19,853 nt of DNA from JAJFUB01 sp964622325 (GTDB lineage: Bacteria; Armatimonadota; Zipacnadia; Zipacnadales; UBA11051), in the NCBI GenBank assembly GCA_964622325.1, contig CAZUOJ010000063.1, positions 1 to 19,853 of the forward strand, read 5' to 3'. This document shows positions 14,814-19,853 of this stretch, in pieces (the stretch's first letter is position 1; every line of letters begins with the position of its first letter). The position numbers and the translations under genes are program-made. The notes under the pieces were generated by a model, which did no database searches, was not told where the DNA came from, and saw nothing but the letters and a program-made list of their open reading frames with translations.

Positions 14814-17591
14814 TTATGGCGGCCAGGGCTGCCCATAAGCCGGCCCCTTGGGGATTTGATTGAACAGGGAAGCCCCCAGGGGCGTTGTGAGGATTGTGCC
14901 ATCCTTCAATACAGTTCCTCCTGCCAGGCCCACTTTCTGGCGAATTTCTGTTTCCTTGGGGCGCTGATGCACCCAGCGACCAATTTGTCCATAAAAAGGA
15001 TAACGCTGATCCAGCAAGCGCAAAAGCTGCCGCATTGTATTCAGGATCTCGGCTTCTGGCGCCGCCACAATTAATCTCTCTCCCGCGCATTGAATTATAG
15101 CTTCCTTCCCAATAGCTATGAAGACATGCTTATCAGACGGCGCCTTCGTTATTATGGGCAGCACAAGACGCGTTTCCTGGCGGATCTCTTCCGAATAAAA
15201 GCGAAAATATTCTTGCAAAGCTTCAGCCGCTTTCTTCTCCTCCAGCGCGGCTTCCGGGCGTATCACAATGGGAATGGCTTTCCGGCCTGAAGAAGCAAGC
15301 GCTGCGCTGGCAGAAGCGGGATGAGCCGCTTTTGGGGCGGGCAAGCCGGGGGGCAAGACTTCCGCAAAAAAATCTAAAATGGCCTTCTCCGGCGAAGCAA
15401 ACACGCGGGGGCTAAAATGCCAGGGAGAATCTGCAGCGGCCTCATAGCCCGGAGGCATAAGCGGCGCCCAGCCTTCTTTTGCGCCCTTAATTTCAATACG
15501 ATATCCATCCACAGGATCCTGCTGGCGCCGCACAAGCCATTTCCCCGCGCGTCCTACAGCTTTCTTTTGAGGCCAATGCGCCACAGGCACAAGAATGGCC
15601 ACGCCGCCCGGCGCCATCTCCAGAGAAATCTGCATCTCGCGGCTTTGCCAAATATTTTGCGTCTCCGCGCCGTCAGCCAGCGCATACAATACAGGCTCTC
15701 CCGCCACCACTATTCTGGCTTTTATCGCTTCTCCCCGGGGATTTATCGCCACAAAGCGGGCGCTTTGTCCTGTGCCGTATTGGGCTGTCTGGAGGGGCTC
15801 CGGAGCACGCGCGCGACATTGAAGCTGCCAGGGATACGGAAACAATTCCCGATCGGCGATGTCATGAAGCTCCCATGTTTCCTGCCAGCCTGCCGCCAGA
15901 TCGCCGCACGGCAAAGCCCCCCAGCGCAAACAGCTTTGCATGGCGGCTAACTGGATCCGCCGATACATCTGTTTAATCTCTTCGGGCGGCGTGTTCTCCT
16001 CATCATAAAAATCTGTCGTCCAATCGCGAGAATCGCCGGAAAAAAGATGTATTGCCTTTTGCCCCAGAATATAGCGCTGATAGCGCAGATTTTCTTCCAG
16101 GCCGGGCAGCTCATAACGGGCGCCTTCAAAGGAGCCGGCATCACAGCGGACGGCAATACTGTAAATATGATGTCCTCCGTTTGTCCAAAAGCCGGCCCGA
16201 TAGTGTTTCGGCGGCAGGCTATGCACAAAATCGGCGATCTTCGCTATGCAGACGCTCACATCGCAATATTCCCCTTCTTCATCCCAGGCGCGGCCCGGCG
16301 AAACTGCCACAAACGGCCCCCGATATTTTACATCCCCCATCGCCACATCAAAGCCAAAGCCCGCAAGCGGATACGCCGCCCAGATATCGCGCAAATCCTG
16401 CTGAAATTGTTCGGCCGCTTTATTCCCCTGCCCCCACAAAAATAGCCGATGATCTGGCCCTTTATTCGTGACCCACGGCCCAATTCTATTCTGCGCGCGC
16501 GGATCGTGTATCATGGCTTCCGCATATTCGTCCTCCGCTAACCGATAATACGCCCAATTAATAATGTAAAAATACGGCGCCACGCCATGATCCAATTGCA
16601 CGCGCGTGAATGTGTCTTTCAAAAATTGATGCCAGTGCTCCAGCGTGCCATAAAAATCTTTCAGCCGCTTCTCATCTGCCACATTTTCATTGTATTTATC
16701 CCAAAATTGAGGCCGCCCAAACCAATCGCCCGGAATCTTGACGGGCGCATAGCTCCAATCGCAACGCGCCAGCGAACGACGAACAGCCTCGGGCGAAGGC
16801 TTATACCAAGTGGGAGCGGAGCCGGCCTCGCCAGATGTCTGCAAGCGCGGATCTCCATCCCTAATAGGCCGAAAAGCCTGCGGATACAGCGCCTGATAGG
16901 CCGCCACTGCCGCGCGCTCCCCACCCTCAGGCTCCTGCGTCTCCCGTGGATCCATCGTAAAACTGAATGTCACAAAATGAATCGTTTGCGTCTCCTGAGG
17001 ATTGAGCACAAGCTTGACGCCATAATAAAAGCTTATTTCCTCTGCTCCCGCTTTTGCGCCTTTTGGCGGCGGGCTCACGCCATTTTCCAGATAGGAAAAA
17101 ATCTGCCAGGGCTGCAGGCCGATGCCTGTGCCCCGCCGGCTGTCATACGCCGCCGCCATTGGCATTGTATAGGCTAATTGATCCCGCACCAGCGGGCGTC
17201 GCGGGCGCGCCGAAAAATTCCCATTGAAATAACGCCATTCGCCATGCGGGCGAAATGTCACATAAGCTCGCACGAGCAGCCAGGCATTTTGCCGCCCCTG
17301 ATTCGTCAGCTTTACAAGCCCATTGTGTCGATCCTTTTGTTTTTCTAATTGCAATGACAACAATAAAGCCCCATCCCCAGAACGCCACAGATTCTCTTTT
17401 TGTGGAACAAATTTAATCGTCGCCTGTTTATGCCCGTCGTAGACATCTATGGCCCGCAGGACATGTGCGGCTGGAAAAACGAGGCTGGCTTCAGACGGGG
17501 GCGTAAAGACGCCCGGGCCCCCCGCCTGGGCGATCGGAAGGCTGAGCCCTAACAAAAGAAGAATTGGCCAGATAAATAGGCCCCGCGTCAT
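14814..17591 (-). CDS. Large secreted glycoside hydrolase-like protein of unrecognised family
   Basis: 925 aa with a clear signal peptide (MTRGLFIWPILLLLGLSLPIAQA). An N-terminal beta-rich region (about 30-215) resembles the sandwich that precedes many glycosidase barrels. The middle (about 260-600) looks like a TIM barrel, with acidic residues at strand-end-like positions: D415 and D420 in GFGFDVAMGD, and D484/E489 in VRCDAGSFEG. These are catalytic candidates by inference only. A small beta domain follows (about 600-670). The tail (about 770-865, KKAAEALQEYFRFYSEE onward) resembles the alpha/beta domain found before GH20 and GH67 barrels, here placed after the barrel. A ribosome site AAAGGA lies about 10 bases before the ATG. 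It follows the permease gene by 66 bases. Substrate unknown. Confidence 0.7.
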   Translation of the reverse strand: MTRGLFIWPILLLLGLSLPIAQAGGPGVFTPPSEASLVFPAAHVLRAIDVYDGHKQATIKFVPQKENLWRSGDGALLLSLQLEKQKDRHNGLVKLTNQGRQNAWLLVRAYVTFRPHGEWRYFNGNFSARPRRPLVRDQLAYTMPMAAAYDSRRGTGIGLQPWQIFSYLENGVSPPPKGAKAGAEEISFYYGVKLVLNPQETQTIHFVTFSFTMDPRETQEPEGGERAAVAAYQALYPQAFRPIRDGDPRLQTSGEAGSAPTWYKPSPEAVRRSLARCDWSYAPVKIPGDWFGRPQFWDKYNENVADEKRLKDFYGTLEHWHQFLKDTFTRVQLDHGVAPYFYIINWAYYRLAEDEYAEAMIHDPRAQNRIGPWVTNKGPDHRLFLWGQGNKAAEQFQQDLRDIWAAYPLAGFGFDVAMGDVKYRGPFVAVSPGRAWDEEGEYCDVSVCIAKIADFVHSLPPKHYRAGFWTNGGHHIYSIAVRCDAGSFEGARYELPGLEENLRYQRYILGQKAIHLFSGDSRDWTTDFYDEENTPPEEIKQMYRRIQLAAMQSCLRWGALPCGDLAAGWQETWELHDIADRELFPYPWQLQCRARAPEPLQTAQYGTGQSARFVAINPRGEAIKARIVVAGEPVLYALADGAETQNIWQSREMQISLEMAPGGVAILVPVAHWPQKKAVGRAGKWLVRRQQDPVDGYRIEIKGAKEGWAPLMPPGYEAAADSPWHFSPRVFASPEKAILDFFAEVLPPGLPAPKAAHPASASAALASSGRKAIPIVIRPEAALEEKKAAEALQEYFRFYSEEIRQETRLVLPIITKAPSDKHVFIAIGKEAIIQCAGERLIVAAPEAEILNTMRQLLRLLDQRYPFYGQIGRWVHQRPKETEIRQKVGLAGGTVLKDGTILTTPLGASLFNQIPKGPAYGQPWPP

Positions 17592-17657
17592 CGCAATTTC
17601 GTCCTTTTTTTGTGATCGGCATGCTTAATGTAGTATTACAGAATTACAGCGGAGGCG

Positions 17658-18626
17658 TTACAGCATTGTTTCGCGCGCCTCTTTCCCCCATTTCCAATTC
17701 AGCAATGTGCAGACAAAGATAATGGCGAACAAAATCATCGCCAGCGCGCACGCATAGCCCATCTTTTGCTGATCAAAGGCAGATTGATATATATAATACA
17801 GCAAATTTGTTGTGGAGCCCGCAGGCCCGCCGCGTGTCAATATATGGATCGCCACAAAATGGCCCTGAAAGCCCGCAATGAGCGACATAATGAGAATGAA
17901 AAATGTTGTGGGAGCCAGCATCGGCCATGTGATATGGCGTATTTTCGCTCCCCAGCTCGCCCCATCTAATTCCGCCGCCTCATATAATTCCTGCGGAATG
18001 TTTTGCAGCCCCGCCAGATACAGCACGCAATTATAGCCCCCCACGCCCATCCATAAATGCATCAGAATAAGCGCCGGCTTGGCCCAGACGGGATCAATCA
18101 GCCAGCCCGGCGGATTGGCCACGCCGAGCAGCCGCAATAATTGATTCAACAGCCCCCAATCCGCATCATAAATCCAGCGCCACATCATGGCCACGGCCAC
18201 GGAAGAACACACTGTAGGCAAAAAATAGATCATTCGATAAATCGTTATGCCTCGCAGCCGCTGATTCATAAGCAAGGCCGCAAAAAACGAAAGCGCCATC
18301 CCTATCGGAATGCCCAGCATCAAAAAGATTGTGTTGTACATATACAGCCAGAATTGCGCATCCCGTGGCTTGAGGCCCTCGGGAGTCCGCTCAAAGCCCA
18401 ATATCTCCTGATAATTCTCCAGCCCAATCCACTGAATCCCGCGCCACGACTCCACAGCATCCCAGCGCGTGAAAGAAAGCAAAAAGGCCGCCACAACGGG
18501 GAACAGAGTGAAAATCAGAAAGCCGAGGGCATTGGGCAACAAAAAGCCGTATGCGCCCCAATCATAGCGTTTCCGTTTTGTGGCCAAAGACTCTTCTTGT
18601 TTCTTGGCAGAGATTTTGACGCTCAT
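17658..18626 (-). CDS. ABC sugar transporter permease, MalF type
   Basis: 322 aa from the ATG at 18626. A GTG at 18701 would add 25 residues and overlap the previous gene, and neither start has a good ribosome site, so the start is uncertain. There are six hydrophobic segments, the first at about 28-51 (FLLPNALGFLIFTLFPVVAAFLL) as in MalF/UgpA proteins. The ATPase-contact EAA loop is intact (YEAAELDGASWGAKIRHITWP, from about 215), as is the conserved TRGGPAGSTTNLLYYIY stretch after it. It should form an inner-membrane channel together with a MalG-type partner, an ATPase and a binding protein. None of these is next to it: the following gene is a secreted hydrolase-like protein. Oligosaccharide or glycerol-phosphate-type substrates are typical of the family. 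Confidence 0.88.
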   Translation of the reverse strand: MSVKISAKKQEESLATKRKRYDWGAYGFLLPNALGFLIFTLFPVVAAFLLSFTRWDAVESWRGIQWIGLENYQEILGFERTPEGLKPRDAQFWLYMYNTIFLMLGIPIGMALSFFAALLMNQRLRGITIYRMIYFLPTVCSSVAVAMMWRWIYDADWGLLNQLLRLLGVANPPGWLIDPVWAKPALILMHLWMGVGGYNCVLYLAGLQNIPQELYEAAELDGASWGAKIRHITWPMLAPTTFFILIMSLIAGFQGHFVAIHILTRGGPAGSTTNLLYYIYQSAFDQQKMGYACALAMILFAIIFVCTLLNWKWGKEARETML

Positions 18627-18658
18627 TTTTTGCACAGCGGGCGCTGTGTGTTTTGCTT

Positions 18659-19768
18659 TTATGGCTTCTCCCAGGCGCGCGAATCGGGCACAGGCAGCCA
18701 CACGCCCCCCTGAGCTATGGACTCCTGGCTGATCAGCCCCGGCAATGTCATATCCAGCGCCTCATGAATGCCAATCGGCGGCGGCGTGCTCTCTATTATG
18801 CTGCGAATGAAATCCTGCACAACGAGATAATCGCCCCCGCCATGGCCGGCGCGCAATTGCTCCTGTGTCGGATGTCGCCATTCCTCCGGCAAAAATTCTT
18901 CCGCCAGGCTCTCCAGCGGAATCCATTCCAGCTGCTCACAACGATCCGCCAGCCAAATTTTCGGCTGATCGCCCAGCCCCCGCGCCGCTTCATAGCAGCC
19001 CCGCGTGCCCTGCAGAGAATAATAAGTCATATTATGGGGCCGATTGGACAGCATATCCAGCCGGATCTGCACTAGCGCGCCGCTTTGCGTTCGACATAGC
19101 ATTGTGATGCTATCTTCTAATTCGTACGGGCGGCCCGAGGCGTCCTGATAATGATGTCCCGTGCCCACACACAAGACGCTGACAACGCGCTCCTGGAGCC
19201 ATTGCAACACGGGCCCCAGGCTGTGTGTCGGATATGTGCAGCCATTAATGCCTGTCTGCCATTTCCGGCGCCATTTTGTGATTTCGTTGAGCTGTTTCAG
19301 CTCGTGAATATATTCCCCTTCGGCAAAATACATCTCGCCAAATAAGCCTGCCCGGGCAATGGCTTTTACAAGCACATTCGGCCGCATATAGCAATAATTT
19401 TCCGCCATCATATAAACGGCTCGGCTTTCTTGGCAGGCCGTAACAAGCTGCCGCGCCTCTTCTAATGACACACAGGCAGGCACTTCGGAAAGCACATGTA
19501 TGCCGCGCTGTAAGGCCATGAGGGCTTGCGGCGCATGATAGGGCATCGGCGTGCCTATGACAACGGCATCCAGGCCCGCTTCGTCCAGCATCTGCTCATA
19601 ATTCACATAGCATTTTTTGACGCCCACACGGGCGGCTGTTTCTGCCAGCCCTGCTTCATTAATATCGCAGAGCGCCTCCAAACTTGCTTGGGGATGCGCG
19701 GCTATCGCCTGCAAAAAGCTGGCTCCTCGTCCGGCCGCTCCCACAACGCCAAATTTTAATTCAGACAT
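18659..19768 (-). CDS. Gfo/Idh/MocA-family NAD-dependent protein, GH109-like
   Basis: A 369-aa protein with an N-terminal Rossmann fold (GVVGAAGRG, 7-15; acidic D35 at the end of strand 2) and the EVPA motif (95-98) where most family dehydrogenases have EKP. The central part reads MMAENYCYMRP (120-130) and CTYPTHSLGPV (177-187). GH109 alpha-N-acetylgalactosaminidases share the EVPA, MMLEN-type and YPTHGLGP motifs, and the Tyr/His of YPTH lie in their active site. The protein could therefore be an NAD-dependent glycosidase and not a simple sugar dehydrogenase. The GHGGGDY stretch near the C-terminal end also fits GH109. An AGGAG site lies about 10 bases before the ATG. No signal peptide is seen. 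It is the first visible gene of the cluster; its promoter is probably in or beyond the last 85 bases. Confidence 0.85.
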   Translation of the reverse strand: MSELKFGVVGAAGRGASFLQAIAAHPQASLEALCDINEAGLAETAARVGVKKCYVNYEQMLDEAGLDAVVIGTPMPYHAPQALMALQRGIHVLSEVPACVSLEEARQLVTACQESRAVYMMAENYCYMRPNVLVKAIARAGLFGEMYFAEGEYIHELKQLNEITKWRRKWQTGINGCTYPTHSLGPVLQWLQERVVSVLCVGTGHHYQDASGRPYELEDSITMLCRTQSGALVQIRLDMLSNRPHNMTYYSLQGTRGCYEAARGLGDQPKIWLADRCEQLEWIPLESLAEEFLPEEWRHPTQEQLRAGHGGGDYLVVQDFIRSIIESTPPPIGIHEALDMTLPGLISQESIAQGGVWLPVPDSRAWEKP

Positions 19769-19853
19769 TCCCGAGCTGCTCCTGTCTTTATCTATGTTTA
19801 TTGCTTATTTTTTTCTCCAAATGAGATTTCATCCCTGCTCCAAGAAGCCTGCA
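19769..19853. other. Short upstream region at the window edge
   Basis: These 85 bases contain the AGGAG ribosome site of the GH109-like gene (minus strand) and an AT-rich stretch. No near-consensus promoter, hairpin or ORF is convincing, and the region may continue into the promoter outside the window. Confidence 0.4.

Noticed and set aside
14761..15090. Longer start of the LamG protein
   Set aside because: It overlaps the 3' end of the 925-aa gene by 277 bases, and the internal ATG at 14760 begins a clear signal peptide with a ribosome site.
17635..17663. Three TTACAG repeats between the 925-aa gene and the permease stop
   Set aside because: The repeats are six bases long with irregular spacing, and one lies in the permease stop region. 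Chance is sufficient.

Overview
The window reads as bacterial chromosome of middling GC, densely packed and mostly transcribed leftwards (minus strand). The mix of a secreted GH20-type hexosaminidase, a large secreted hydrolase-like protein, a secreted LamG protein, a GH109-like Gfo/Idh/MocA protein and a MalF-type sugar permease suggests a polysaccharide-degrading bacterium. A PVC-group member (Lentisphaerota/Kiritimatiellota type) is my best guess, at low confidence. No rRNA, tRNA, CRISPR array, transposase or integrase was seen.

Layout. 1-1187 (+) is the 3' part of a hybrid histidine kinase/response regulator. 1248-2660 (+) is an MFS transporter with its own sigma70-like promoter and a 5' leader. 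From 2683 to the right end everything is on the minus strand. Read in the direction of transcription, 19768 to 12840 is a carbohydrate cluster: GH109-like oxidoreductase, MalF-like permease, 924-925 aa secreted protein, LamG protein, class V PLP enzyme. A strong promoter follows at 12819-12791, then a tryptophan leader, then trpS, a 412-base structured gap, trpE, trpG, a small membrane protein, a possible 45-aa ORF, trpD, a membrane protein, an M28 peptidase and the GH20 enzyme, which ends head-to-head with the MFS gene at about 2660-2683.

Main discovery. The stretch between the PLP enzyme and trpS, which has no long ORF, is a complete ribosome-mediated transcription attenuator. It holds a promoter, a 15-codon leader peptide MAQMALFFWAWRKLA with two near-adjacent Trp codons, a protective 1:2 stem, a 12-bp antiterminator whose 5' arm starts directly after the leader stop codon, and a 10-bp GC-rich terminator with a U-run. 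The geometry matches the classical trpL logic, but the first gene controlled is the tryptophanyl-tRNA synthetase, followed by trpEGD. When charged tRNA-Trp runs short, stalling at the Trp codons should raise both tRNA charging and anthranilate synthesis. A second, less clear leader with its own terminator hairpin lies between trpS and trpE. The genes downstream of trpD are very tightly packed, so a peptidase and a glycosidase may share the tryptophan-responsive transcript. trpC/F/B/A are not in the window, so the pathway is split.
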